Source of the DNA: Narthecium ossifragum
Lineage: Eukaryota; Streptophyta; Magnoliopsida; Dioscoreales; Nartheciaceae
Assembly: GCA_963920575.1 (NCBI GenBank)
Contig: OY986963.1
Coordinates: 8,470,896 to 8,534,895, forward strand
DNA: 64,000 bases
Reading direction: 5' to 3'
In this document: one piece after another, positions 33,120 through 45,115 of the stretch
How positions within the stretch are numbered: position 1 is the first letter of the stretch
Layout of the letters: each line of letters starts with the position of its first letter
Notes under the pieces: generated by a model
Databases searched by the model: none
What the model saw: only the letters and a program-made list of their open reading frames with translations
Told to the model about the DNA's origin: nothing
Made by a program: the position numbers and the translations under genes

Positions 33120-33655
33120 ATGTGCATTTTTCTTTTGCATTTTACTGCCTCTATTATCACGGTATTGTGAAAAACTATCTCTTGTTTCAAAATTTGCATC
33201 TCGGTATCTTCATTGTTAACTTTCTTGTAAAAACCTATCTTCCGTCAGCTTAGCTTCCGTCCTTAGCTGCTATAGTACGTTGACCAACCAACTTAACCAA
33301 ACGTATGCCCAAATGATAAAAATAACCTTTCATTTTTTATAAGGAAAATATTTAAAAATAGATATAAATATAGTTAAATATGGATCGAGGTGGTAATATT
33401 AAACAAATGCCTTTTGTTGTTTAAAAAAAATATAAAACTATATATAATATGAGGGTGTTTTGTTGAATTGTATAATCAAAATTATCAAAAAGGAAATTAA
33501 AGTTCACCTAAATGACAGAGACTAACAGCGTTTTACTCAGGTAGTCTTTTGCAAGAAAATTAAAAGTGAAGGTAACATGATGCAAATTTTTAGAAGGGAA
33601 ATAGGTTTTCACAATATCATCATAATAGAGGTAGTAGTAACATGAAAAAATGGCC
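33120..33655. repeat. Imperfect inverted repeat, arms ~115-120 bp
   Basis: The arm at about 33120-33240 matches the complement of 33542-33655: CCTCTATTAT, TATTGTGAAAA, AAATTTGCATC, TTTTCTTG-type blocks occur in the same order, with about three quarters of positions matching by eye. The ~300 bp between are AT-rich. This could be a decayed foldback element or two copies of a repeat in opposite orientation. Confidence 0.5.
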
Positions 33656-33781
33656 AACAAATTATTGAAACGACATAGAAATAATATCACATGGTGCAAG
33701 ATGACCTTATTTCCCCCCAAAGTATATAATGCTTTTACGTAAAACAAGATTAATACCCAACGTAACACAACCAATTACCAC

Positions 33782-33847
33782 TTACGATGTCGCTGCTGCC
33801 GCCTCATCGCTGTAGACAAACTCTCTAACATCATGTACCATTTCATG
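33782..33847 (-). pseudogene. 3'-end fragment of a second CXE carboxylesterase gene
   Basis: Read on the minus strand, the last ~21 codons before a TAA at 33784-33782 include HDVREFVYSDEAAA, closely matching the C-terminus of the intact carboxylesterase (SDVREFVYGSDEAA). The following 3' flank is also similar (TACGTAAAACAAGATTA near 33740 and 3530). Upstream of about 33850 the similarity stops, so only the end of the gene survives. It probably derives from a local duplication broken by transposons. Confidence 0.7.
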
Positions 33848-34149
33848 GACTGGCACCTGGCTCTGCATCTTAAAAGAGCCTCTAGTCTTTGTCTTCAACC
33901 AACCTCAGTCTGGGCAAGAATCACCTGTTCCAAATACAGATGGGAAAAAAACTTGTCATCTGGCAGCATGCCTAGCAGATGTTCATCCCACTAGCGACGG
34001 ATGTACTTGGCTGCTCAGAAGTTTCATGATGGGTTGCGTTGGATCTAGCGACAATAGGAATTAGGAAATGTTAGTGTTCTTCACGACTGCTGGGTTCTGA
34101 ATTCCCTCTCTATCCTCTCCCCCATCCCTCTTCTTTTTGGGCATCCCTG

Positions 34150-34575
34150 GGAAGTTGCTTGTGCGTGACCTCATAGATGAATCCGGCGCCTAACGTATGG
34201 ATCGTCTTCACGCTCTCTTTCACTCGGATCTTGTGACTGCGATCATGGCCGTCCGTTTGGAGCGTGCTTCCTCTCTTGACACGCCGATCTGGAAGTTTGA
34301 TGGGAAGGGCGCGATCTCCTCAATCGCCATCTACCACTGGTTGCACAATGAACACAAAAACAAATGGGAGGGGGAGGAGATCAGCATTGGTTGGCTTAAT
34401 CTATGGAAAGCTTCAATAGGTCTGGGATTAAATTCTTTCTTTGGCGTCTCTTTCACGGCAAGCTTGTGAGCTCGGAGGTGCTCCAGTCCTTGGGGCTTCT
34501 CTCGGACCCTACATGTATCCGGGGTGGGGGGGAAGCTGACTCTATAGGACATATCTTCTTCTCCTTCCCTTATCA
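34150..34575 (+). pseudogene. LINE fragment, zf-RVT region, plus strand
   Basis: The frame at 34197-34469 (DTPIWKFDGKGAISSIAIYH) and then the frame at 34403-34575 (SGIKFFLWRLFHGKLVSSEV, EADSIGHIFFSFP) together form the region after LINE reverse transcriptase. There is one frameshift near 34420. Both ends are truncated; the right end is cut by the TIR-like element. It differs from the LINEs at 31456 and 55164 and is probably another subfamily. Confidence 0.65.
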
Positions 34576-34582
34576 TGGAGGG

Positions 34583-35935
34583 CTGCTTCTCCCACCCCCT
34601 CTGACACCGCCCCTCCTCTGACACCCCTTTTTTGTCCCCTTATGCCCCCGCCCCCTTCGTTTCCCCTCCCGAGGTTTCTTCTTATTTGTCCTCAATTTTG
34701 TGTTTATTTTTTAAAATTTTATTTATTTTTTTCTCAGTAGTTTTGTTTTTTGTTTAATCAGTTTTCTTTATTCGTTTTTTTAATCAATTTTATTTCCTTT
34801 TTTTTATCAGTTTTATTTTTCTTTTTAGATAAATAGCTTTTTATTATATGATTTGTTTATTTTTTAGTTGTATATTTTGGAAGTCATTATTTATAAAATT
34901 TTAAATAAGTATAAAAATATGGATCAAAATAAAAAGTATATATATATGAAAATAAAAAAATAATAACAGTTAAAAAATTTATAGTGTTTTGAGAAAATTC
35001 TCCTAAACCAATATTGATTTAGCCATGTTCAGGGAAGAGTACATGTAATAATACACAAAAAATAGATACACAAAAATAAATAAAAATACAAATACTAATC
35101 AATATTGTCTCTAAATTTGGCTCCCGTTGCGCTTTGTATTGTACCTATTATTTCGTACCACAAATGAACATGTATCGTATAACGAGCGGCCTATCTTTTA
35201 GCTTCGTACGATAAATGTTGCCGCCACCACGTTGAAATGGCTGCTACATGGTAATGAGGATGTAAGAAAACTTGCCCAAAGTGATTGTCAACATGTGCAA
35301 TAGCTATTTCTCGACGCTCTTGGTTTGGAACTGGTGGAGTCTTTAATGGCAAGCGAGTAAAACAACTCCTAACATTCAAACAAAATGAAATTTTAAATTT
35401 GATGTTTTTACAATTTTAAATTTTAAATTTTGAAATTTTTACGATTTGAAATTTTAAACTTCTACGATTTGAATTTTGAATTTTTTACTATTTAAAATTT
35501 GAAAATTGTTAAGATTTGAATTTTAAAATTTTTACTATTTGATGTTTTAATAAATTGAAATATGAGGAGGTGTTTTGGAAATGGTATTTTGGACTTTTTT
35601 TCTTCAAAATGGATTAAATACCCAAAACTTATTGTGGCCGGTCTAATTGCCGGATTGGGTCCAAAGAACCCCGGTCCCTTTCCCGATAAATAAAAAAACT
35701 GATTAAAAAAATAAACAAAGGTAATAACAAAAAAACAAAACTAAATAAGAATTAAACAAAACTGAAAAAAAAAGAAAAAGAAACTCGCAGACAAGGGGAG
35801 GGGGAATTAAACAAAACTAAAAAAAGAAAAAGAAAAAAAAACACTCAATGAACACAAAACAAGATAAGGGTATAATTATAAATGGTATGGGGACAGCGGG
35901 AGGGGCGGTGTCGGGGGGGGGGGGGGGAGAAGCAA
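34583..35935. mobile_element. Candidate TIR element, ~1.35 kb, AT-rich interior
   Basis: The left end reads GCTTCTCCC...CTGACACCGCCCCTCC (34583-34616) and the right end, on the minus strand, reads GCTTCTCCCCC...CGACACCGCCCCTCC (35935-35899). The similarity continues inward through GTCCCC. The interior is AT-rich, with TTTTAAATTTTGAAATTT-like repeats (35385-35560), and has no ORF of interest. A target duplication was not identified and a poly-G run blurs the right end. Confidence 0.45.
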
Positions 35936-36089
35936 TTTGCCTTATCATGTGAGGGAAGTCTGGGATCCTGTCAGTAGGCCTTATGTGACAACCTGTTAAA
36001 ATTGAGGCCCGTGAACCCCCCTCAGCAGCTTCCGGATAACCAACCATCTCAATGGACCCATTATCTAGGTACCCATTAAAGCAACCATG

Positions 36090-37320
36090 ATCCACCCTTC
36101 TCTTCCCACGTGGCTCTACTCTATCAAGGCTGGGGACAACTGGTGCCCACCTACCCTCCTAGAAGCTTCCATGGAGGGAAGATCAACACCAAAGCTCACC
36201 TCCTCCTTTTCATTAGAATGGATAGCCTCCCTTCTATCCCCCCACCAGCCGCCACTGGCACCCCGCCTCTGCAAGCTACAACCTCTAGCCTGGGGCAGCA
36301 CCCGCCGGTCACCCTCCCGACCACGTGCCTTCCTTTGATTAGCTACACGACTCCTTCCTCTAGCTAGAGACACACACCTCCTGAGACTTGTCAGATGGCC
36401 TCAATTCCCCTGTTGCTACCTTCGAAAAACACGCCACCCCTCCTCCATCGTCTCTGGCGCCAACTCTCCGACCGCCGGAGCCTCTCCTTCCTCGTGCGTG
36501 GCCGGGATGGTGACTAGTGGAGTCTTCCCTACCACCTGGGTCAGCCCCAAAGTGCCAGGTCCCCCCCCCTTTACACTGATCCTCCAACATCTGCTCCCCC
36601 CTCCGTCGCCGCAACTTCCTCCCTCTCATCCAACGGCACATCCTCCATCAGCACCTCCCCCTCCGTCTCCTCAACATCCACCATTTCCACCGGCGACTGG
36701 TTAGCAGCCTCCTTCCTTGCCAGAGAGTGCGCCACCTCCCACACCACAGTAGGTTATTTTCCCATATGCATCCGGCGTTGAGGACAAGCCTCATCTCGAT
36801 GGCCTAGGCAGGCACATGACTCACAAAGCAAGGCATTCTCAAAAACGAAGTGCACTTCCCTAGGACCTGCCCTGCTGTTAATCGTGGTCCTCAACCGGAC
36901 AGGAAGATTTAAATCTATCTCCACACACGTTCGTGCAAACCTACCTCGAATAGTATCTCTTGTATTAAAGTCCACCTTCAGAGGGGAGCCAATCTTCCTC
37001 ACAATAGTTCTAACCACCAACTTATCCATGCATTTAATAAGGAGATCCTGAAGACGAACCCAAACCTGTGCCTTATTGAAGTCATGAGCAGTAGGACATC
37101 AATTCTCCCTCCAAGGAATGTGGGAAAGGCGTAGGCCATTCACGTACCATGGTCTTCTTTCCATCACAAACCTTCTATCCTCCTCACAGATAAGCTTGAA
37201 CACATATACACCCCTAGACATATCCACCGTATGCACCTTCCAAGCCTCACCCCAGAGCTTAGGGACCTGGCCTTCACCACGTCCAGAGGGACTCTCCCCC
37301 CATAAATTTACCAAACATCG
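36090..37320 (-). pseudogene. LINE ORF1 (DUF4283-type nucleic-acid-binding protein), broken
   Basis: On the minus strand, 37314-37099 reads GVYVFKLICEEDRRFVMERR then PWYVNGLRLSHIPW, and 37029-36754 continues with GRFARTCVEIDLNLPV and a CCHC knuckle (CESCACLGHRDEACP). This is the DUF4283 plus zf-CCHC arrangement of plant L1-type LINE ORF1 and related proteins. A stop at about 37098 and frame changes break it. 36641-36360 is a basic, low-complexity continuation. The matching ORF2 is not adjacent. The stretch 35936-36090 shows nothing recognisable. Confidence 0.65.
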
Positions 37321-37389
37321 AGAACTCCCATTATTTGCAGCATCTGTTCATTAACTCACCACTAAGATTTAACCATCAAAAATATGATT

Positions 37390-39111
37390 TCTTTGCATCA
37401 TTAGATTCCCCATCGTTAATTACGTATGCTTGCAAAATTTCATTGGTTTCCAACAAGATTTGATGGTTGAAATCCAAGAAATTAGATTTCTGGCACTGTT
37501 CCGAAGAACCGTGCAATAGGCCTGACGGTCGACCGTTGCATCGACCGTCAGCGCTGATACGCATTTTCTGGGCCTGACGGTCGACCGTCAGGCTCTGTGT
37601 GGTTTTTAATCTCCCAGGGTTGATGCATGGATCGACCGCGGAATCTTCTCTTTTCGCCATATACCTGACGGTCGACCGTCGCATCGATCGTCAGGCGTTG
37701 TTTGGTTTTGGGCTTCCCAGGGTCGATGTGTGGATCGACCGTCGCCCCTTTGGTTTTCTTCGCCTTGGTCTCACGGTCGACCGTCGCATCGACCGTGACA
37801 TCATCCGTGGCCTCACGGTTGACCGCCGGATCGACCGTGACATCGTCTGTGGGCCCTTGAACTTGGTTTTCTGGCCTTTCTTGGATGGATTTGATTTGTG
37901 ATTAATATCTAAACATGTTGGGAAGCATGTATGTGGATGTTGTGGGGTTTTCAAAGGATTTCTTTCAAGTTTGAGGATCGATTCGAGTAATTTTCCTTTT
38001 TGGGTAAATCTATGGTTTCGTTTGCATTTAATATAGGTTTGATTGTAGTTAAATGCTTAGTTGATTGCCTAACCATTAGCTAGCTATGAGTGCTAGCTAA
38101 TGAGGAATTGTGGAACCTTAGCCTCTTGCCGGCGAGTGCCGAGGGCTATTGTATAACTGTGAACCTGTAATTGATGCTGTGGCATATACAGACATCTAGG
38201 GTAGATGTTTGCATAGGTTCACGCATTGTGTGCATTAGAGGCATATGAGGTTAGGCAGACGATGGTTTGGGTCGCCGATCCTAGGCTCTCGGGTAGCTCG
38301 GATCTAGCCTTAGGACCGTGGCTGGGTAGTCAGGAGTAGGGTGTGATCTTGTATCATCGAATCTCTTGTTGTTGAGGATTTTGCGATAGCTGGCTTTGAT
38401 CAGTGTTTGAGGTTTAGAGGTCGTGTTGGTCTCCCAAGGCCAAGGGCTAAGGATGGTTGTCGGTGCCCCTAACATGGTCCCCAGGCAGTGGCTTCCTGCT
38501 GGGTAAGGGTGATCCTACTGAATCTGGTTCTCTGATTCCTCCCAGCGTGTTTGGTTGATGTATTCCAGTGTGGTCGGTTGAGAATAGTAGGATCCTTGGG
38601 GTAGTCGGCAGGGGTCGTGGAACCCCGTGGCATTCCTTAGACTTGAGCGGGGAGACAACATTGTTGTTGTTTTCCTCCCTTCTTTATGCCGTAGAGTAGA
38701 ACCCTACTGAGCTTATCGCTCACTCCTACCCGGGCTGCGTTTGCAGGTGCAGGCGGTAGTTCTTCGTCTGTGGAGCCGGCGGGATCGGCCTTTGGCGACG
38801 CGAGTACATCCAGAGGCGCTTGAGGTTTTGCTGGAGGATAAAACTGTTGTACTTTTTTGATAATATATGTATGTTGTAAACATTTCGAGGACTTTTGGGA
38901 TTATGTATTATATCTATCATGGGAAGATTTTTGTATCAAGTATTGAATAGTACAACTGATGTTATATAAATTGAATATATGTTTACCTCTGGATTATAAA
39001 TTGTTTAAATTTATCTGTCTTTCCGCATTTGTATCGCACCAATTGAAGATGAATAGATATAGGAACCCTCATGCCTCGTCCTGGATGGGTTTTCTGGGTC
39101 GGGGTGTGACA
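37390..39111. mobile_element. LTR, family 2, ~1.7 kb, left boundary uncertain
   Basis: The right end GGTCGGGGTGTGACA is shared with the fragment ending at 30938, and the last ~700 bp resemble the family 1 LTRs (TAGAACCCTACTGAGC, CACTCCTACCCGGGCTGCG, GCAGGTGCAGGCG). The 5' part carries a dense array of inverted repeats (37522-37840). I could not find the left terminus or a duplication of the right flank GTAAG, so the 5' end may be truncated. No internal retroviral region is present. Confidence 0.65.
37522..37840. repeat. GGTCGACC-centred inverted-repeat array in the family 2 LTR
   Basis: At 37522-37551 CTGACGGTCGA and TCGACCGTCAG face each other across 8 bp. CTGACGGTCGACCGTCAG (37574-37591) is a perfect 18-bp palindrome. 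Similar units begin near 37664, 37771 (TCACGGTCGA...TCGACCGTGA) and 37813. Single GGATCGACCG half-units lie between (about 37629 and 37732). The longer units all have the same layout, two GTCGA-type boxes about 15 bp apart. Confidence 0.8.
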
Positions 39112-39212
39112 GTAAGACTCGTTAAAATCAGACTGATCAGTAAAATAAATATCAAGCGATAGTTAAGTCTCCCAATTTGAAGGGTATTCATGTAGATTCC
39201 ATGAATATGAGA

Positions 39213-39351
39213 GTTCCTGCGTTTTAGGAAACTCTGAATTTTCATATCAAATTCGGGAATCCAGAGTTCCGTCAAACGCAGGAACTTTAATTCCGGTTCC
39301 TAAATGGAGGCTGCAATCAAACACGTTGAATTCCTTGTTTTAAGGAATTCC
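39213..39351. repeat. Hairpin-forming repeats, possible MITE
   Basis: GTTCCTGCGTTT...CTCTG (39213-39236) faces its near-complement at 39262-39285. A second hairpin, GAATTCCTT / AAGGAATTC, lies at 39328-39350. No target duplication was found. Confidence 0.5.
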
Positions 39352-40268
39352 CATTCCAATTCTTGAATGAATAGTGCAACCAAACGTGGCTTTAAATATG
39401 ACTCCGGATCCGATTGATTTGTATCCGACCCGGTAGCCCGCTTCCCTCCTTTTTAGCCTACGAGGGCAATGCATTGGCCCTCCAAATTTCATTGGGCCCT
39501 TAAAGCAACACCCATGCATTGTTTTGGGTTCATTTATTAACAATATGCAGGGCCATGGCTGTTGCTGAAGTTCTTAATTTGGAAGGTGAAACCAAAATAG
39601 GTTCTTTTGAAGTTAGAACTCTATAAGAGAGAGAGAGAGAAGCTTTGATAGAGACGATACCCACATAGAGGTAGAGAGAGACGCAGGAGAAGAGATGCAA
39701 CCGGTTGCAGAGCACCCTTTGTTGAAGAGAGAGTAACGAGCTCGGTTATGGGCAGGAGCCGTTTTAGCATGGCTGCTTCTCATGGTGGCCAACTCCGCGC
39801 GACCCCCGCCCACCACCTGTTCGCCGATATGCGCAACCTCCTTGCCTTTTCGTGCTTTATTTTGTACTGTCATTATCTGTAAGCACCACAAGCTTTCTAC
39901 TTTGAAATTCAAAGAGCATCTTTATAAACTTCTTAGATCAGCCTTGTACTTGATCACCGTATATGTTGTCAACTCGACAGATTTAACAAGATTGATGGAT
40001 ACTATGCAATTGCTCATACTGCAAAAAAATTGTTGTTTGTTCCTTGACAATAGTTGACTGCTGTATCTGCTTCCTATGACACATGACACTATGACTGGTA
40101 AATGTGTTCTTTTCTCTAATGTTTTGTGATTTGCTGAGAAAATTAAATGCTACAATGTCTTGTGTTGCTTATCCTTTTTTTGATTTCCAATATAACTTGG
40201 TTTCCGCTGTATTTCCTGACAGATCAAATAATTGCCTACTGAAGATATTGATATCCTGTTTCATGCAG

Positions 40269-40432
40269 GGTTTTATGTTTTGGCAAGATATGAAAGCATT
40301 GCTGACAAGAGAGCGTACAGTGCAAATGCTTACATCATTAGCGGTCACTCCTTACAGCACTTGTGTTTAGCACTGGTTCCTCTTACACTATCCGTTATGC
40401 TCTTGCTCAGGAATATCTGGATCATGAGGTAA
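40269..40432 (+). pseudogene. Last exon of an alkaline-ceramidase-like membrane protein (fragment)
   Basis: After a 3' splice site (CATGCAG ending at 40268) the frame reads GFYVLARYESIADK, then IISGHSLQHLCLALVPLTLS, and ends NIWIMR before TAA (40430-40432). The GHSLQHLC box and following hydrophobic segment match the C-terminal end of plant alkaline-phytoceramidase-like proteins, where the histidines are thought to bind the active-site metal. None of the earlier exons is recognisable in the ~900 bp upstream, so this is a fragment or a gene whose 5' part was moved. The family call is from memory of the motif. Confidence 0.5.
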
Positions 40433-42510
40433 CCAGATAAGAATAGCATACCAGATAGATTGACCCAGCATTGTATGTTTTGAAATTTAAAGTGCATGAT
40501 GACACAGTTCCTTAGATTGATACTTTATTTGTTCTTATGTGACAATGCTCATGTATTCGATGTTATACTAAAATGCTGGCTTATCTGTCATCCCTCTAAT
40601 TGTGTCTATTTTTGCAGCTGTTTGAATTATATAGTACAAATCTGTGGATAAATTAGCATACTTGATTAGCTTATCAGGCCAATACGTGAGCGAGTAGAGA
40701 ATTCAGTTCAATATTAGACCGTGTACTTGTCTTGCAGGGTTTCCTTCCTAAGACCCTGCCAGGAACCTTCACTAATAGTGATTTTCATTTTACTAACATC
40801 ACAATCACCCCAGTCTCGACCTTTCTTTTATATATATTGTCCATTGCCAAATTGTCCTCATCTGTAGGTTTTCGTAACTATCCTCTATGCTAACAAACCT
40901 CTTGCAACTGGGCAACTGGCTGGCCCTCCATGAATATGGTCCAAGTTTCTTTCTGTCGCCTGATGTCTCTATCCCATACCAATTTGCACTGGGTTGCATC
41001 ACCGATTATATAGGCACCATCAGCGCTTTTGTAATGTTACAATTGTGTCATTGGAATGATCCCAAGTTCATAGAGGGAAAAGAACAGAAAGATAGTGAAG
41101 AATAGAGCCCAAGGGTGTGGCATTTCTGTTTGTCCTGGTTTTTGAGTTTTAGAGCTATTTTAACTTCAGGTACTGACTGCTCATTACGGTTTGTATACCT
41201 TTTCTTGCGAGCACATGAAGCTCAATAAGCATCTTCTCCAGCTCATTTAGAGTACTGTCCACCAATTTGCATGCAAGCATTTATTGGTCTGTAATGTCGG
41301 TGCACAGACAATGTAAATTCCAGCATCTACGGCATTTCAATTTCATCCGTGTCCAACATATGAAGCTGCTGACACTGATGTTCTTGTGAAAACTTTGGCT
41401 ATCAAGAGAAACAGGTGGTAGATGTGGTGAATAGGACAATTGCAAACTAAACTTAACCATTCTTTCTATATGATAAGTACCTGGGCATTTTATTGGCCTT
41501 TAATTAGCATATGTGCAATAAATTTGTGCAAAAATGTGGCCATTGTCTGGACTTCTCTCCACTTTTAACCATGTCTTTCGTGTTGAACCTTGTGAAAATT
41601 CATTCAGATCAGCTGCAATCTAGTAATGATTTGACTCTGGTTGTTTGTGCAATTCTTGTGTCTAGCAGGGACTCTTGATCAGACTGAAAATTAACCAAGA
41701 AGATTGTCCAGGAACCAACCTCTCTCAAGGCAGAGAAAGGATGCAGAGCTGGTCTACACCGCCTGGATGCATTTTTATCAAATTTACAGGCGTAGAGCAG
41801 CTTTACAGAGAGATGAGAACTCAGCCATGGAGCGCTTTAGAACAAAACAAAAATGGTGGCTGTTCAGTCATTCCTGCTTCTTTTTTCTTCGACACTTCAT
41901 CTTCAACTTTTCTAACCGCGAATGAACCAGCTGATCGCTCTGAAATTTGTAGCTTGCATTGACATGACTTGTTCATGGGATAAATATAGTAGCTGGTTGT
42001 TATTAATATTGTCATCCCTGTGGGGCATGTATACTCACATACAAGAAAAGATGCACCAAGTGAGGGATGTGCTTGCTTCCATTCCCCATATGTGATTTTT
42101 GAGTTCGGTTTTGATTCCAACTTCCAACTTTTAATTTTGTGTTACCAGTTCTTGGGCTCATCTACTCAATCAAAGTCGACCAAAAAAAAAAAAAAACCCC
42201 AAGTGATGCTTATAGACATGCCATTCCCAGGTCCAGCATCATATTTGGGCGAGCCCTCTTTTCTCCATTAAGAGGCATACACGAAAGTTGCATCAGTGCC
42301 GCTTGCACTGTGATGCAGACGTTCTGGTCTTATATTTTGTAACGAGATGTTATTGGAGAAACTAAAAACGAAAATAAAATACAAATCCCACAAACACAAT
42401 TAGATAGTCGTAAAAAGCTTGTGAGGATTCTACCAGCCAAATGAGTTAATTAGATATCAATGTTACAATTGGCCCGTGTATCATTGCATATGTGCATCAG
42501 TATCAGTAGA
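40433..42510. other. Intergenic; possible transcribed remnant
   Basis: Ordinary-looking sequence without long ORFs. Short frames such as 40887-41105 have no recognisable domain. A poly-A run at about 42181-42194 is the only landmark. No element ends are recognised. The region 39352-40268 is likewise empty apart from short GA-runs near 39628-39680. Confidence 0.3.
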
Positions 42511-43189
42511 ACGGGCCCACAAAAGATCCGTTATGAGATACCATCGGGTTCCACCCCGCAAAAGATCCGTTATGAGATGAGATGAGATTACCATCGGTTC
42601 CAGGCCGCACTAGATCCATTATTACATCAAAAGAACAAAACCCCAGCACACCACCCCCTATCAGTCCATCAGCCACAGACGCCGCCTCACATCAACTGAT
42701 CAACCAGAAGCAAATCAAGGAGCTAATGGCGCCTTTCCATCTGCTAAAATCCAGAGGTTTAATCGCTCAATTTATGCTAATGTGTTTCATCGATTTGCTA
42801 AAGCATAGATATTGCTATTCAAATTTTTAAATGTAATCCATCCAGATTTTTATTAAAGTCCCCGCGAACGAATTCAATTCAAAAGTGGTGCTGTGAATAG
42901 AACTAAACCCTCGATATGATTTGTCAACTGCTATAATCCAAATATAATTGATTCAATTGTTATCAAAATTCTGATCGTTGGACTAAAATTGACATAATTT
43001 GAATTGCTAGGAATAAACACCGGCATAGTCTTTTTTCGAGTTATTATCTTTTTAAATCCACTTTTCTTTCGATTTATCAATCGATGGACACTTTTGTGTT
43101 TCTTTACAAAACAAGCCAAATCCATAAATTCGGGATTAAAATATCCCTCGTCAACTCTCTCATCATTTAATCCCATCTGACACAAGCAC

Positions 43190-44030
43190 GAGAGAGAAAA
43201 AGGAAAGAGAGAAAGGAGAGAGATATCTCTCTACATTAAGATGTGACATCGTCCATCTTCTTCTCTCTCTCCCTGTCATTGATATCACTCTATCTCCCTC
43301 CACTCTCTCTCTCACACACAGTGGTTGTCGTCGTCTTGTAATATAGAGCCCGAGGTTGCCGTCGACTCGACATCCGGTGGGAGAGAGGCGGCCGTCGCCG
43401 TCGCAGTCACCTATTAGAAAGAGGGAAGAGGGAGGAAGGAAGAAGTTGTTATGGAAGAGAGAGAGCGAGGGAGGAAGAGAGTGGGAGAGAGTGGAGGGAG
43501 AGAGTGGAGAGAGAGAGGGTGGGTGTATTTCATTTTTTGACGAAATACTTTCATATTTCGAAGAATTCCTTCATTATTTTTTTTATTGTTCCTCTTTGTG
43601 TGATAAAGAGAGGGAAAGAGGCTGCGGGAAGAGAGAGGAAGATAGTGGGAGGAAGTAAGGAATCCTTTAATTTGTAAGTGAGAAATCTTTCAATTTTTAA
43701 GTGATGAATCCTTCAATTTTTAATGAATACTTCAAGGAAGAGGAGAGATGGAGGTTGGGTGGAGAAAGGGAGGCTGGGGAGAGAACGAGGAAGTGAGAGA
43801 GGGAGATTGGGTGAAGAGAGGGAGGTCAGAGAGAGAGAGATCGGGTGGAGAGATGAAAGTTCTAATGGATTTAACTCTCAAGTTTTGGATTTAACTCTCA
43901 AGTTTTAGAGAGTGAGAGTGAGAGAGTGGATGGAGAGAGAGGGAGAGAGTGGGAGGGGGACAGTGGAGGGGGAGGGGGGGATCGGGTGGAGAGAGATGGA
44001 GAGAGAGGGAGTGCATTTTAATCTTAACTT
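43190..44030. repeat. GA/TC-rich simple-sequence region
   Basis: Imperfect (GAGA)n tracts at about 43190-43235, 43400-43520 and 43735-44020, with CT-rich pieces at 43255-43315. The frames are open by composition only. Just to the left, about 42515-42600 contains two copies of AAAAGATCCGTTATGAGAT. Confidence 0.7.
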
Positions 44031-44039
44031 CTAAACTGC

Positions 44040-45115
44040 ATTTTCATCTTTTTACCTACATGTTTATCTTCCCTGTATTTTTATTTTTTTAACTCATTTT
44101 TAAATTCATTTTCATCTTTTAATTGCTTTTTAATCTTTTAAATGTATTTTTTATCTTTCATGCATTTTCATCTATTTAAATGTATTTTCATTTTCATCGT
44201 TGCCGATTACATTAAGCAACCACTAATTTATTTTCATCTTTTTGATTCATTTTCATCTTTATTGATTACATTAAGCAACCAGTCAATCATTTTCATCTAT
44301 TTGATTCATTTTCATCTTTTTGATTCATTTTCATCTTTCAGCATTCATTTTCATCTTTGTTGATTACATTAAACAACCAATCAGTCATTTTCATCTTTCT
44401 GATTCATTTTCATTTTTGTTGATTCAATTTCATATTTGTTGATTACATTAAGCAACCACTCATTCATTTTCATCTTTCTGAATCATTTTCATTTTTCAGG
44501 TTTCATTTTTATTTTTGTTGATTACAATAAGCAATCGGTAATTCATTTTCTGCAATCAAGGGAACAGAAAGATGAAAATGAATGGTTTAATAGAATCAAC
44601 AAAGACGAAAATGACTCAAGAGAACAGAAAGATGAAAATGAATTAAGGGAATAGAAAGATGAAAATGACTCAAAGGAATAGAAAGATGAAAACGATGGTT
44701 TAATGTAATCAACAAATATGAAAATGAATTAAGGGAGCAGAAAGCTGAAAATGACTCAAGGGAATAGAAACATAAAAATGAATGGTTTACTATAATCAAC
44801 AAAGATGAAAATGAATTAAGGAAACAGAAATATGAAAATGAATTTTCATATTTTTAAATGCATTTTCATCTTTTCAAATGCATTTCATCTTTTTTAAATC
44901 TATTTTCATCTTTTTAAATGCATTTTCATATTTTAAGTACATTTTTATCTTTCCAGCATTTTCAACTTTTTAACTCAATTTTAAACTTTTAAACTTTATT
45001 TTTATCTTGTTAACTCAATTTTCATCTTTTAAATACATTTACATCTTTTTAAATGTATGTTCATATTTCTAAATGCATTTTTATCTTTTTAAATGCATTT
45101 TCATCTTTTTAACTC
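44040..45115. repeat. ATTTTCATCTTT minisatellite with an inverted central block
   Basis: From 44040 to 44550 units such as TTCATTTTCATCTTTTTGA repeat on the plus strand, some with TTGATTACATTAAGCAACCA. From about 44565 to 44835 the same sequence runs in the opposite orientation (AAGATGAAAATGAAT, with AATCAACAAAGA). From 44840 to 45115 it returns to the first orientation. The array therefore contains an inversion of about 270 bp. Confidence 0.75.
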
